NCBI RefSeq assembly: GCF_001011035.1
Contig: NZ_CP011492.1
Location: 2,425,501 to 2,489,500, forward strand
Direction of reading: 5' to 3'
DNA length: 64,000 nt
Origin: Streptomyces sp. CNQ-509
GTDB taxonomy: Bacteria > Actinomycetota > Actinomycetes > Streptomycetales > Streptomycetaceae
Each line of letters begins with the position of its first letter. Position 1 is the first letter of the stretch. Both the position numbers and the translations under genes were made by a program. Under the pieces are notes generated by a model. The model saw nothing but the letters and a program-made list of their open reading frames with translations, was not told the origin of the DNA and did no database searches. Positions 10,128-20,446 of this stretch are shown here, one piece after another.

Positions 10128-10778
10128 TCAGCGGCTCGGCAGCAGGCCGCTCTCCAGGGCGACGACCACGGCGCGGGTACGGTCGCTGACGTCGAGCTTG
10201 GCGAAGATGCGCAGCAGGTGGGTCTTCACGGTGGCCTCACCGATGAACAGGCGCTTGCCGATCTCGGCGTTCGACAGCCCCTCGGCCACCCCGGCCAGTA
10301 CCTCGGACTCACGCGGCGTCAGCGTCACCGGGGCGGGGCTGCGCATCTTCGCCACCAGGCGCTGGGCGACGCGGGGCGCGAGGACCGTCTCGCCGCGGGA
10401 GGCGGCGTGGATGGCGTCGACCAACTGGGCGCGGGTGGCGTCCTTCAGCAGATAGCCGGTGGCACCGGCCTCGACCGCGCGCTCGATCTCGCTGTCCGTG
10501 TCGTACGTGGTGAGGATCAGCACCCGGGTACGCGCCGCTGCCGCGACGATCGCGGCGGTGGCGCCGACGCCGTCGAGCTGCGGCATCCGCAGGTCGAGGA
10601 GGGCGACGTCCGGATCGAGGCGGGCGACGAGGGCGACGGCCTCGCGGCCGTCGCCGGCCTCGCCGACGACCTCGATGCTGGGCTCGGCGGCGAGCAGCGC
10701 GACGAGGCCCGCGCGCATCACGATGTGGTCGTCGGCGAGGACGACGCGGAGCGGAGTGGCATGTACGGGTGTCGTCAT
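10128..10778 (-). CDS. NarL/LuxR-type response regulator
   Basis: This 216-residue protein has a receiver domain with acidic pair Asp16/Asp17, phosphoacceptor Asp62 (LLDLRMP) and conserved Lys (LLKDA), then a LuxR-type helix-turn-helix (LTPRESEVLAGVAEGLSNAEIGKRLFIGEATVKTHL). It is the cytoplasmic output of the kinase encoded just upstream; the kinase stop and this ATG are one base apart, which indicates translational coupling. The likely target is the operon's own exporter, as in similar MMPL-linked systems, but no operator could be assigned. Confidence 0.93.
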   Translation of the reverse strand: MTTPVHATPLRVVLADDHIVMRAGLVALLAAEPSIEVVGEAGDGREAVALVARLDPDVALLDLRMPQLDGVGATAAIVAAAARTRVLILTTYDTDSEIERAVEAGATGYLLKDATRAQLVDAIHAASRGETVLAPRVAQRLVAKMRSPAPVTLTPRESEVLAGVAEGLSNAEIGKRLFIGEATVKTHLLRIFAKLDVSDRTRAVVVALESGLLPSR

Positions 10779-10779
10779 C

Positions 10780-12132
10780 TCAGACCTGTCCGTCCGTGGC
10801 GATTCCGGTGGCGCCCGTCGCGCCGGCGGCAGTGACGGTGGCCGCCCCGGCCGCGCGGGTCCCGTCCGGGAGGGCGCCGTCCGCGGTGGGCTCGGCGGCG
10901 GGCACGGTGACGAGTATGCGGGTGCCGTCACCGGGGGAGCTGGTCACGGTGAGCTCGCCGCCGAACTCGGCGAGCCGCCGGCGCATGCCGTCCAGCCCGA
11001 AGCCCCCGGCAGGCACGGCGCCGTCCGCCTCGCCGTCGTCGACACCGGCACCGCCGCCGCGAGTCGCGGCCGGCCCCACCGCCCCCGGTGCGAACCCCTT
11101 CCCGTCGTCGGTGATCTCCAGCTCGATGCCCTCCGGGCCCGCCGTCAGCACCACCCCGACCGTCGACGCCTCCGCGTGCTTGCGCACGTTGGCCAGCGAC
11201 TCCTGCGTACAGCGCAGGAGTGCGATCCGGGTCGGCTGGTCGCAGTCGACGTCAGGCAGTTGGGCCTCGACCACGAGCCCGGTGTCCTCGGCGAAGCGGT
11301 CCAGGGTGCGCCGCAGCGTGGTGGCGACGGAACCGGCGGCGACACCGCTGCGCGGGGCGGCGCCGACGAGGACGCGGGCCTCGGCGAGGTTCTCGCGGGC
11401 GGTGCGTTCGATGGAGAGCAACTGCTGCGCGCTCTTCGCGGGCTCGGCGGCCAGCCCGGCGCGCGCCGCCTCGGCGAGTACGACGATCGAAGCGAAGCCC
11501 TGCGCGAGGGTGTCGTGGATCTCCCGCGCGATCCGCTCCCGCTCCTCGGCGGCGCCCTGCCGCTTCTGCGCGTGCACGAGCTGCTGTTCGGCGTCGGCCA
11601 GCCGGCTGCGCAACCGGGCGCGCTCGTCGCGTACCGCCAGTGCCCGGGGGGTCAGCAGCGCGATCATGACGCTGACGGCGTAGACGGCGACGGACGAGAG
11701 GGCGTTGGCGGCGATACTGTCGACACTCCAGCCCTCGCGCAGCGCACCGCCGAGAGTGATCGCGACGGCGCCGAGGGCGCTGCTGACGACGGCGCCCCGC
11801 AGGCCGTCCACGAAGATCACGAACTGGGCCAGCGTCACCGTGTAGAGCACGCCGTAGCCGTCGCGGAGCCACGACAGCCACCCCAGGACGAGAATGAGCA
11901 GGACGAGGTAGCCGTACGCGAGCCGCACCGGATTCCCGGGGCGGCTGCGCACGACCGCGTAGCCGAGGGCGAGCAGGGCCACGGGCACGAGCGACCCGTA
12001 CCGGTCCCCGGCCGGGACGTCTCCGAGGATCGTGACCAGTGTCAGCAGGCCGATGATCGCCCAGGAGAAGACGTCCCAGCCGTGCAGCATCCAGATCCAG
12101 AGGGGGTCGCCGCGCCGTGGCCGAGGAAGCAT
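10780..12132 (-). CDS. Sensor histidine kinase (HisKA_3 type)
   Basis: This 450-residue membrane kinase has about six hydrophobic segments in residues 15-165, then a coiled-coil linker (LRSRLADAEQQLVHAQKRQ). The dimerisation motif ERERIAREIHDTLAQGFASI carries the phosphoacceptor His. The HATPase domain has an N-box (ESLANVRKHAEA), DDGKGF and GGFGLDGM. An insert rich in Gly/Ala/Asp lies between the last two. The ATG at 12132 sits five bases after the stop of the exporter gene, so exporter, kinase and regulator form one operon. The short loops between membrane segments suggest it senses something within the membrane, such as envelope stress. Confidence 0.92.
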   Translation of the reverse strand: MLPRPRRGDPLWIWMLHGWDVFSWAIIGLLTLVTILGDVPAGDRYGSLVPVALLALGYAVVRSRPGNPVRLAYGYLVLLILVLGWLSWLRDGYGVLYTVTLAQFVIFVDGLRGAVVSSALGAVAITLGGALREGWSVDSIAANALSSVAVYAVSVMIALLTPRALAVRDERARLRSRLADAEQQLVHAQKRQGAAEERERIAREIHDTLAQGFASIVVLAEAARAGLAAEPAKSAQQLLSIERTARENLAEARVLVGAAPRSGVAAGSVATTLRRTLDRFAEDTGLVVEAQLPDVDCDQPTRIALLRCTQESLANVRKHAEASTVGVVLTAGPEGIELEITDDGKGFAPGAVGPAATRGGGAGVDDGEADGAVPAGGFGLDGMRRRLAEFGGELTVTSSPGDGTRILVTVPAAEPTADGALPDGTRAAGAATVTAAGATGATGIATDGQV

Positions 12133-12137
12133 GCTGT

Positions 12138-14372
12138 TCAGCGTACGTTCCGGGCCGTACGGGCCGTCTCCCCGTCCGCGCCGCCCACCGGCACCGGCAC
12201 CCCCGCCGCCGGGAGCGGTGCGGGCCGGCGCGGCGTCCGCCACCAGGCCCGCTCGCCGAGGAGCAGCAGGGCCGCGGGCAGCACCATCAACCGGATCACC
12301 ACCGCGTCGAGCAGCACGGCGAGCGCGAGGCAGAAGCCCATCTGCTTCATCTCGGTCAGATGCAGCGCGACGAACCCGGCGAAGACGGTGACCATCACGA
12401 CCGCAGCGCTGGTCACGACCTTCGCCGACGCCCCGATGCCCGCGATCACCGACTCCCGCGCCGGCATCCCGGTGTCCCGGGCCTCCTTGATCCGGCTGAC
12501 CACGAACACCTGGTAGTCCATCGAAAGGCCGAAGAGGATCACGAAGAGGAACAGCGGCACCCGGGAGGCGATCGCGCCCATCGAGTCGAAGTCGAGCAAC
12601 CCCTCGGCCCACGTGCCCTGGAAGACGATGACGAGCGCGCCGAGCGCGGCGGCGGCGGAGAGCAGGTTCAGCACGACGCCGAGCAGCCCGATCACCACCG
12701 AGCGGAACGCGATCACCGTCATCACGAAGGTGAGCAGCAGCAGGGCTCCGACGACCAGCGGCAGCTTGTCACGCTCGTCCTCCACGTAGTCGGTGCCGCG
12801 GGCGACGTCCCCGCTGACGGCCGTCTCGACGCCGGCCAGCCGCCCGACGGTCGCGGGCAGGTGCTCGTCGCGCAGATGCCGCAGCGAGTCCTTCGCGGGC
12901 CGGGAGTTGGCGAAGTGCGGTACGGAGAGCACGAGCACGCTGGTCCGGCCGTCCGGTGAGGTACGTACCGCGGGCTCGGCGTCCCGGACGAACAGCGGGT
13001 CGGCCGACACCCGCCGGCCCAGCCCGGCCAGCGCCCGCCGCACCTCGGGGGCGCGCTCCGCGGCGGCCCGGGCGACGACCTCGTGCTCCACCTTCAGCTC
13101 GGGGAAGGCGGCGGTCAGCCGGTCGTACGTCTGCATGGCGGGGATGTCGCGGGAGAAGGTGTCCTTGCCGGGGTCCACGAGCTTCATATCGAGCGCGGGC
13201 ACGGCGAGCGCGGCCATGGCCAGCACGGAGACGACCAGGGTGGCGGCGGGACGCCGCTGCGCGGGCCGCATCAGCGCGGCGAAGACCCGGCCGTGCTCGG
13301 GGCGTTGCCGGCGCCGGCGCGGGGTGGCCCCGCGCGCCTCACGACGTGCGGCCCGCCGCTCGGTGCGGCGGCCGATGGTCACGAGCAGCGCGGGCAACGC
13401 CGTCAGGGAGCTGACGACGGCCATGGCCACCACGAGGATCGTGCCCGTGGCGAGGGAGGAGAAGATGACGTCGGTGGCGAGGTAGAGGGTGGCGGTGGAG
13501 ACGATGACGGCGAGGCCGGAGACGACGATGGCGCGCCCGGCCGTCGACGCCGCCAGTTCGACGAGGGCGGCGGACGACAGCCTTCCTTCGGCGCGGGCGC
13601 GCTCCTCTCGTTCGCGCTTGAGGTAGAAGAGCGTGTAGTCGACGCCGACGGCGAGGCCGATGAGCAGGATCAGGTTGGTACCGACGCCGGGGTCGGGCAG
13701 CAGGTGGGAGGCCGTCATCGACAGGCCGAGCGCCGCGGCGATCGACGTCAGGGCCAGCAGCAGCGGCACGCCGGCCATGACGAAGGACCCGAAGACGACG
13801 AGCAGCGTGACGAGCGTGACGGGCAGCGAGATGCGCTCGGAGAGCGCCAGGTCCTCGCCGCGCTGCTCGTTGACCCCCTTGCTGATCGCGGGCGAACCGG
13901 TCTCCTCGATGACGACGCCGGGGTGAGCCGCGGCCGCCTTCCCGGTCTGCTCCAGCAGGGGCCCGACGTTCTTCTTCCCGTCCAGCTCGGCCCCCTTCAG
14001 CACGACCGGCACCCGCAGCGCCTCGCCGTGGGCGGAGCGTACGGGCGCGGCGACGGACGCCACTTCGGGAAGCCGCTCCATCCGGTCGGTGATGTCCCGG
14101 GCGGCCGCGCGGGCGGCGGCGTGGTCGAGGGAGCGGCCGGACTCGGCGCGGATGAGGACGTGTTCGGTGGGCTTACGCTCCAGACCGCCCTCCGTCGCCA
14201 TCTGCTCGGCGCGGCCGGCCTCGCCGACCCAGAAGTCCTCGGTGGTGGCGGGGTTGCCGCCGACGGCGATGCCGGTGCCCAGGCAGAGGGCGACGAAGAC
14301 GAACCAGCCGGCGATCGCGCGCCACGGATGCCGGGCGCTCCAGCGGGCTGTGCGAACGGGGAGATTTCTCAT
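12138..14372 (-). CDS. MMPL family RND-type exporter
   Basis: This 744-residue transporter has the two-fold MMPL plan: one N-terminal membrane segment, an external domain (about 50-180), five or six membrane segments, then the same again. Proton-relay-type motifs are visible (GLAVGVDYTLFYLKRERE in the first half, FGLSMDYQVFVVSRIKE in the second). Members export lipids, siderophores or lipophilic drugs. The ATG at 14372 begins MRNLPVRTARWSARHPWRA, the usual family start; the frame stays open upstream, but that stretch is low in signals. It is the first gene of an operon with a two-component system. Confidence 0.92.
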   Translation of the reverse strand: MRNLPVRTARWSARHPWRAIAGWFVFVALCLGTGIAVGGNPATTEDFWVGEAGRAEQMATEGGLERKPTEHVLIRAESGRSLDHAAARAAARDITDRMERLPEVASVAAPVRSAHGEALRVPVVLKGAELDGKKNVGPLLEQTGKAAAAHPGVVIEETGSPAISKGVNEQRGEDLALSERISLPVTLVTLLVVFGSFVMAGVPLLLALTSIAAALGLSMTASHLLPDPGVGTNLILLIGLAVGVDYTLFYLKREREERARAEGRLSSAALVELAASTAGRAIVVSGLAVIVSTATLYLATDVIFSSLATGTILVVAMAVVSSLTALPALLVTIGRRTERRAARREARGATPRRRRQRPEHGRVFAALMRPAQRRPAATLVVSVLAMAALAVPALDMKLVDPGKDTFSRDIPAMQTYDRLTAAFPELKVEHEVVARAAAERAPEVRRALAGLGRRVSADPLFVRDAEPAVRTSPDGRTSVLVLSVPHFANSRPAKDSLRHLRDEHLPATVGRLAGVETAVSGDVARGTDYVEDERDKLPLVVGALLLLTFVMTVIAFRSVVIGLLGVVLNLLSAAAALGALVIVFQGTWAEGLLDFDSMGAIASRVPLFLFVILFGLSMDYQVFVVSRIKEARDTGMPARESVIAGIGASAKVVTSAAVVMVTVFAGFVALHLTEMKQMGFCLALAVLLDAVVIRLMVLPAALLLLGERAWWRTPRRPAPLPAAGVPVPVGGADGETARTARNVR

Positions 14373-14520
14373 ACCGGAAATGCTCGCGATCGCGCCCCTG
14401 CCCCCGACAGCCGCGACCGGTGGAACCGGGGGTCCACCGGTCGGTTGACCCCTGCCGGGCGCCCCGGTGCGTACGGGCCGGGCTTCCGGCTCGTACGCAC
14501 CGGGCGCCGGGCCCCGTTGC

Positions 14521-16299
14521 TCAGTCCGCGGGCCGGCCGTCCCCGGGGTCCGGCGCCGCGTCCCCGCCGTCACCCCCGCCTTCCCCGTCACCGCGGTCCC
14601 GGCCCGGGCCCCGGCCGCCGCGCAGCCGCTGCGCGGGTCCGCGGATCTGCAGCTCGAACTCCCCGCCGTAGTGCTGGTGTCCGGCCCGTACCGCCGTCTC
14701 GACCGCCTGCTCGCCCTGCTCGCCGATGACGATCAGCTCGTCGTGCCGCAGGTCGCGCATGAGCGCCGCGCACAGCCCGATCATCACCAGCGTGAAGGGC
14801 ACCGCGACGAGGATCGTGAGGTTCTTCAGCCCGGTCAGCGCGGCGTCCCCGCCGCCCCCGACCAGCAGCATGACGGCGGCGACCGCACCGGTCAGCACAC
14901 CCCAGACGACGACCACCATGCGCGTCGGCTCCAGCGTCCCCTTCTGCGACAGCGCGCCCATCACGATCGACGCGGCGTCCGCGCCGGAGACGAAGAAGAT
15001 GCCGACGAGGACCATCACCAGCAGCGTCGTGACGCCGGCGATCGGGTACGCGTTCAGCACCGCGAACAACTGCCCCTCCTGCGTCGACTCCTCGGTGATG
15101 CCCGCCCCGTGGGCCTCCTGCTGCATCGCCGTGCCGCCGAGGATGCAGAACCACAGAAGGCTGACCACGCTGGGCACGAGGATCACGCCGCCGACGAACT
15201 GTCTGATGGTGCGCCCCCGGCTGATGCGCGCGATGAACATACCGACGAACGGCGTCCACGAGATCCACCACGCCCAGTAGAAGACCGTCCAGCCCGACAG
15301 CCAGCCGGCGACGTCCGAGCCGCCGCTGGCCTCCGTACGCGCCATCATCTGCGGCAGTTCGGCGAAGAACGACCCGATCGAGGTCGGGATGAGGTCGAGG
15401 ATCAGGATCGTCGGTCCCGCGATGAAGACGAACACGGCGAGCGCCGCGGCGAGCACCATGTTGATGTTCGACAGCCACTGGATGCCGCGCTCGATGCCGG
15501 AGACCGCGGAGGCGACGAACGCCGCGGTGAGCACGCCGATGACGAGGATCAGCAGCCCCTCGCCGACCTCCTCCGACGTCCAGCCGACCTCCCTGACGCC
15601 GCTGCCGATCTGCAGCGCGCCGAGCCCGAGCGAGGCGGCGGAGCCGAAGAGGGTGGCGAAGATGGCGAGGATGTCGATGACCTTGCCGGCGCCGCCGTTG
15701 GCGTGCCGCGGGCCGATGAGCGGGGTGAAGACGGCGCTGATGGTCTGCCGGCGGTTGCGGCGGAAGACGCTGTACGCCATGGCGAGGCCGACGGCGGCGT
15801 AGATGGCCCAGGGGTGCAGCGTCCAGTGGAAGAGGGTGGTCGCCATCGCGACCTCCATCCGCGAGGCGGCACCGGCGCCGGCGGAGACGGTGTCGGGCGG
15901 CGGGGTGGCGAAGTGCGCGAGGGGCTCGTTCACGCCGTAGAACATCAGGCCGATGCCCATGCCGGCGCTGAACATCATCGCGACCCATGACACGGTGCGG
16001 AACTCCGGCTGTTCTCCCTCCCGGCCGAGGGTGATGCGGCCGTAGCGGCTGAAGGCCAGCCACAGGGCGAAGATCACGAAGCCGGAGGCGGCGAGCACGA
16101 AGGCCCATCCGCCGTAGTGCATCGTGTCGTTCAGCAGGGACGTGGAGACGTCCTCCAGGGAGTCCGTCGCCACCGCGCCCCAGATCACGAACGCCAGCGT
16201 CAGCGCGGCGGCGACGCCGAAGACCACCGCGTCGGTACGCGGTGAGCGCCCCGGTGCGCCGCCGCCTTCCGCGGGCGTCTCCACCCGTTCGTCGAGCAC
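14521..16299 (-). CDS. BCCT family betaine/choline/carnitine transporter
   Basis: This 592-residue protein has about twelve membrane segments. The BCCT signature region WAWWISWTPFVGMFIARISRGRTIRQF lies near residue 340, and the Gly-rich MMFSAGMGIGLMFYGVNEPL near residue 115 forms the substrate and sodium helix. These transporters import compatible solutes such as glycine betaine. The C-terminal 90 residues are a charged cytoplasmic tail rich in Arg, Gly and Asp, which in BetP-like members senses osmotic stress. The GTG start has GGAGAAGG upstream. It is monocistronic, 149 bases before the MMPL gene. Confidence 0.93.
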   Translation of the reverse strand: MLDERVETPAEGGGAPGRSPRTDAVVFGVAAALTLAFVIWGAVATDSLEDVSTSLLNDTMHYGGWAFVLAASGFVIFALWLAFSRYGRITLGREGEQPEFRTVSWVAMMFSAGMGIGLMFYGVNEPLAHFATPPPDTVSAGAGAASRMEVAMATTLFHWTLHPWAIYAAVGLAMAYSVFRRNRRQTISAVFTPLIGPRHANGGAGKVIDILAIFATLFGSAASLGLGALQIGSGVREVGWTSEEVGEGLLILVIGVLTAAFVASAVSGIERGIQWLSNINMVLAAALAVFVFIAGPTILILDLIPTSIGSFFAELPQMMARTEASGGSDVAGWLSGWTVFYWAWWISWTPFVGMFIARISRGRTIRQFVGGVILVPSVVSLLWFCILGGTAMQQEAHGAGITEESTQEGQLFAVLNAYPIAGVTTLLVMVLVGIFFVSGADAASIVMGALSQKGTLEPTRMVVVVWGVLTGAVAAVMLLVGGGGDAALTGLKNLTILVAVPFTLVMIGLCAALMRDLRHDELIVIGEQGEQAVETAVRAGHQHYGGEFELQIRGPAQRLRGGRGPGRDRGDGEGGGDGGDAAPDPGDGRPAD

Positions 16300-16383
16300 G
16301 TACGGTCACCTTCTCCCTACGTTCCGTATGCGGAACCCACTCACCATAGGGGAGAGCGGCAGGAGCGCCGGAGACCGGCGGTG

Positions 16384-17127
16384 TCAGCGCGCGGCCGCGG
16401 CGGCCATCGCGGCGCCGACGATGCCCGCGTTGTTCTGCAGTTCGGCGGGGACGACGTCGGCGCGGATGCCGGTGATGTCGTCGAGGAACTTGTCCGCCTT
16501 GCGGCTCACCCCGCCGCCGATGACGAAGAGTTCGGGCGTGAAGAGCATCTCCAGATGGGCGAGATAGCGCTGCACCCGGTGGGCCCAGTGCCTCCAGCTC
16601 AGGTCCTTGTCCTCGCGCTCCTTGGCGGAGGCGCGCTTCTCCGCCTCGTGACCGTGCAGCTCCAGGTGGCCCAGCTCGGTGTTGGGGACGAGGCGGCCGC
16701 CGGTGAAGACGGCGCTGCCGATGCCGGTGCCGAAGGTGAGCACGATGACGGTGCCGGTGCGGCCGCGGGCGGCGCCGAAGGTCAGTTCGGCGATGCCGGC
16801 GGCGTCGGCGTCGTTGACGATGTGGACGGGGCGGCCGAGGCGGTCGCCGAGGAGGGCGGCGGCGTCGACGTCGACCCAGCTCTTGTCGACGTTGGCGGCG
16901 GTGCGTACGACGCCGTCGGTGATGACGCCGGGGAAGGTGACGCCGACCGGGCCCTCGTGCCCGGCGAAGTGCTCGACGACCGCGGCGACGCCGTCGGCGA
17001 CGGCGTCGGGGCCCGAGGGGTGCGGGGTGAGCACCTTGTGCCGCTCCTCCGCGAGGGCGCCCGTGTCCAGGTCGGCCGGGGCGCCCTTGATGCCCGAGCC
17101 GCCGATGTCGACTCCCATGATGTTCAT
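16384..17127 (-). CDS. ppgK: Polyphosphate glucokinase (ROK family)
   Basis: This 247-residue cytoplasmic enzyme phosphorylates glucose using polyphosphate or ATP. It has a phosphate loop GVDIGGSGIKGAP, the catalytic region NDADAAG, a second loop FGTGIGSA and the ROK-type ELGHLELHGHEAE stretch. It lacks the N-terminal helix-turn-helix of ROK repressors, and its length and the early DIGGSGIKGA motif match PpgK rather than GlkA. The ATG at 17127 is followed by a second ATG at 17118; no strong ribosome site separates them. Confidence 0.92.
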   Translation of the reverse strand: MNIMGVDIGGSGIKGAPADLDTGALAEERHKVLTPHPSGPDAVADGVAAVVEHFAGHEGPVGVTFPGVITDGVVRTAANVDKSWVDVDAAALLGDRLGRPVHIVNDADAAGIAELTFGAARGRTGTVIVLTFGTGIGSAVFTGGRLVPNTELGHLELHGHEAEKRASAKEREDKDLSWRHWAHRVQRYLAHLEMLFTPELFVIGGGVSRKADKFLDDITGIRADVVPAELQNNAGIVGAAMAAAAAR

Positions 17128-17167
17128 AGCCAGAGACGATACGGGGACGGGGGCCCGGCGCCGGTGA

Positions 17168-18436
<1,269 letters not shown>

Positions 18437-18549
18437 GGCGTACGCACCCTGCCCGCTCCGCTCCGGACGCGATCCCCTGCGGCGGGGCGGGCACCCGCGC
18501 GGCGGCCGCCGCCGCGGCGGGCCGGGGAGTCGGGACCCGGCGGCGGGCG

Positions 18550-19119
18550 TCAGGCTTCCGCGACGGCTTCCCGCGCCTTGCCTGCGGCGCCCTCCGCGGT
18601 GGCCTCCATGGTGACCTCCGCCTCCTCGGCCTCCTCACCGTCCTCGGCCCGCGCCTGCGCGCAGATCGGCCGCAGCCCGTTCTTCACCGCGCCGCTGATC
18701 TCACCGAGCTGCTGCTGCTGCTCCGGCGTGAGCACGTCGAAGAGGTGCTTGCGCACCTCCGTCACATGCGCCGGCGCCGCCGCCTCCAGCACGCCGAACC
18801 CGGCGTCGGTGAGCTGCGCCACGGACCCCCGGCGGTCGGCGTCGGTGGTGCAGCGGGAGACGTACCCCGCCTTCTCCAGGGCCGCCACCGCGTGCGACAG
18901 CCGGCTGCGCGAGGAGCGGCACAGCTCGGCGAGCTGGCTCATGCGCAGGCTGCGCCCGGGGGCCTCGGAGAGGTGCACCAGGATCTCGTAGTACGCCACG
19001 GGCATCCCGGAGTCGCGCCGCAACTGGCGGTCCAGATGAGCGTTGAAGTCACGGACCGCGTCCATGAAGAGGCGCCATATCCGCTGTTCGTCCTCGGAGA
19101 GCCAGCGTACGTCGTTCAT
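18550..19119 (-). CDS. MarR family transcriptional regulator
   Basis: This 189-residue protein has a winged helix (LRMSQLAELCRSSRSRLSHAVAALEKAGYVSR, then wing residues DADRRG) inside the helical MarR dimer fold. The C-terminal 35 residues are Glu/Ala-rich and not part of the usual fold. It is divergent from the yceI gene. A perfect inverted repeat lies in the 110-base intergenic region over the yceI promoter, so it most likely represses yceI and itself. Confidence 0.92.
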   Translation of the reverse strand: MNDVRWLSEDEQRIWRLFMDAVRDFNAHLDRQLRRDSGMPVAYYEILVHLSEAPGRSLRMSQLAELCRSSRSRLSHAVAALEKAGYVSRCTTDADRRGSVAQLTDAGFGVLEAAAPAHVTEVRKHLFDVLTPEQQQQLGEISGAVKNGLRPICAQARAEDGEEAEEAEVTMEATAEGAAGKAREAVAEA

Positions 19120-19137
19120 GTGTCCAGCATACCTATA

Positions 19138-19167
19138 GTTGAGTCCTCAACCAGAGAGTGCTAGTCT
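19138..19167 (+). promoter_or_regulatory. yceI promoter with MarR-type operator
   Basis: GTTGAGTCCTCAAC at 19138-19151 is a 6-bp perfect inverted repeat with a 2-base centre. It overlaps a -35 element TTGAGT (19139-19144), which is 17 bases from a -10 element TAGTCT (19162-19167). Binding there would block yceI transcription. The position between marR and yceI supports the call. Confidence 0.65.
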
Positions 19168-19229
19168 TTTTGGTGAGAGTTCAACCACTTGCCCAGTGGT
19201 GGGCACCGCTACGGAAGAGGCATATCCCC

Positions 19230-19775
19230 ATGACCACTCACGCCGACCGGATCCCCGCTTACCAGACCGGCACCTGGACGATCGACCCGGTGCACTCCGA
19301 CGTCTCGTTCGTCGTCCGGCACCTGGGCGTCACGCGGGTCCGCGGCACGTTCGACCATGTCGAGGGCACCATCGTGACCCACGAGGACCCGCTGCAGTCC
19401 GAGGTCACCGCGGTCATCCGGACCACCTCGGTCAACACGCGCAACGACATGCGTGACGACCACGTACGCACGGCGGACTTCCTGGACGTCGAGACGTACC
19501 CGGAGATGACCTTCAAGTCCACCGGGATCCGGGTGAAGGACGATGTCTACCTGATCGACGGCGACCTGACCCTGCGCGGCGTGACCCGCCCCGTGACCCT
19601 GGAGACCGAGGTCGGCGGCTTCGGGCCGGGCATGCAGGAGGGCCACACGGTCGTCGGGTTCTCCGCGACCACCGAGATCAACCGCAGCGACTTCGGCGTG
19701 ACCGGCGGCGCGGCCGGTGCCGCGGTGAGCGACAAGATCAAGATCACGCTGGACATCGAGGCGGGCCGTTCCTGA
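19230..19775 (+). CDS. YceI family protein
   Basis: This 181-residue protein has the lipocalin-like YceI fold, which binds long isoprenoid or other hydrophobic molecules. Typical stretches are WTIDPVHSDVSFVVRHLGVTRVRGTF and FLDVETYPEMTFKSTGI, with LTLRGVTRPVTL later. No signal peptide is present, so unlike E. coli YceI it is cytoplasmic. GGAAGAGG precedes the ATG. It is under the divergent MarR regulator. Confidence 0.92.
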   Translation: MTTHADRIPAYQTGTWTIDPVHSDVSFVVRHLGVTRVRGTFDHVEGTIVTHEDPLQSEVTAVIRTTSVNTRNDMRDDHVRTADFLDVETYPEMTFKSTGIRVKDDVYLIDGDLTLRGVTRPVTLETEVGGFGPGMQEGHTVVGFSATTEINRSDFGVTGGAAGAAVSDKIKITLDIEAGRS

Positions 19776-19860
19776 GGCCCGCGCACACGACGGCGGGCGG
19801 CCGCGGCGCCGCCCGCTGCGCCCCTCACGGTGCGGGGCGACCCCCGCCGGCGACTTCCGC

Positions 19861-20280
19861 TCAGTCGCCGGCCACGGAGTCGCCCCGCACCGTTGCCGTG
19901 CCGGGCAGCGCCTCGGCCGGGTCCGAGCCGTGCCGGACGGGGCGGTTGTCGCCGTCCACGAAGACGATCCGCGGCAGCAGCGCTTTCGCCTCCGCGTCGG
20001 CCACCGTCGCGTAGCTGATGACGATCACCAGGTCGCCGGGGCTGACCAGCCGGGCCGCCGCGCCGTTGATGCCGATCACGCCGCTGCCGCGCGGGCCGGG
20101 GATGACGTAGGTGGTGAGCCGGGCGCCGTTGTCGATGTCGACGACGTCGACCTGCTCGCCGGCCAGCAGGTCGGCTGCCTCCATGAGGTCCTCGTCGACG
20201 GTGAGGGACCCGACGTAGTGCAGGTCGGCCTGGGTCACGGTAGCGCGGTGGATCTTGGACTTCAGCATCGTCCGGAACAC
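19861..20280 (-). CDS. panD: Aspartate 1-decarboxylase precursor
   Basis: This 139-residue pyruvoyl enzyme makes beta-alanine from aspartate for pantothenate and CoA. The self-cleavage site Gly24-Ser25 is in YVGSLTVDE. Other conserved residues are Lys9, His11 and Arg/Tyr in [10 protein letters not shown]. The GTG at 20280 gives the family start [16 protein letters not shown]; an internal ATG at 20268 would lose conserved residues. It is not beside panB or panC here. Confidence 0.96.
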   Translation of the reverse strand: MFRTMLKSKIHRATVTQADLHYVGSLTVDEDLMEAADLLAGEQVDVVDIDNGARLTTYVIPGPRGSGVIGINGAAARLVSPGDLVIVISYATVADAEAKALLPRIVFVDGDNRPVRHGSDPAEALPGTATVRGDSVAGD

Positions 20281-20446
20281 GTGCGGCCTCGCCTGCGGTC
20301 AGGGGGTACGGGAGCGACGCCAGGGTAACCGCGCCGCCGCGCCGCGCCGGTCCCGCGGCCCGCGAACTGTGAGCGACACCACCGCACGGCCTGGCACCGG
20401 CACGGCGTACACGTCCATGGCGGACGAGGAGCCGGCGGCCCCGCGG

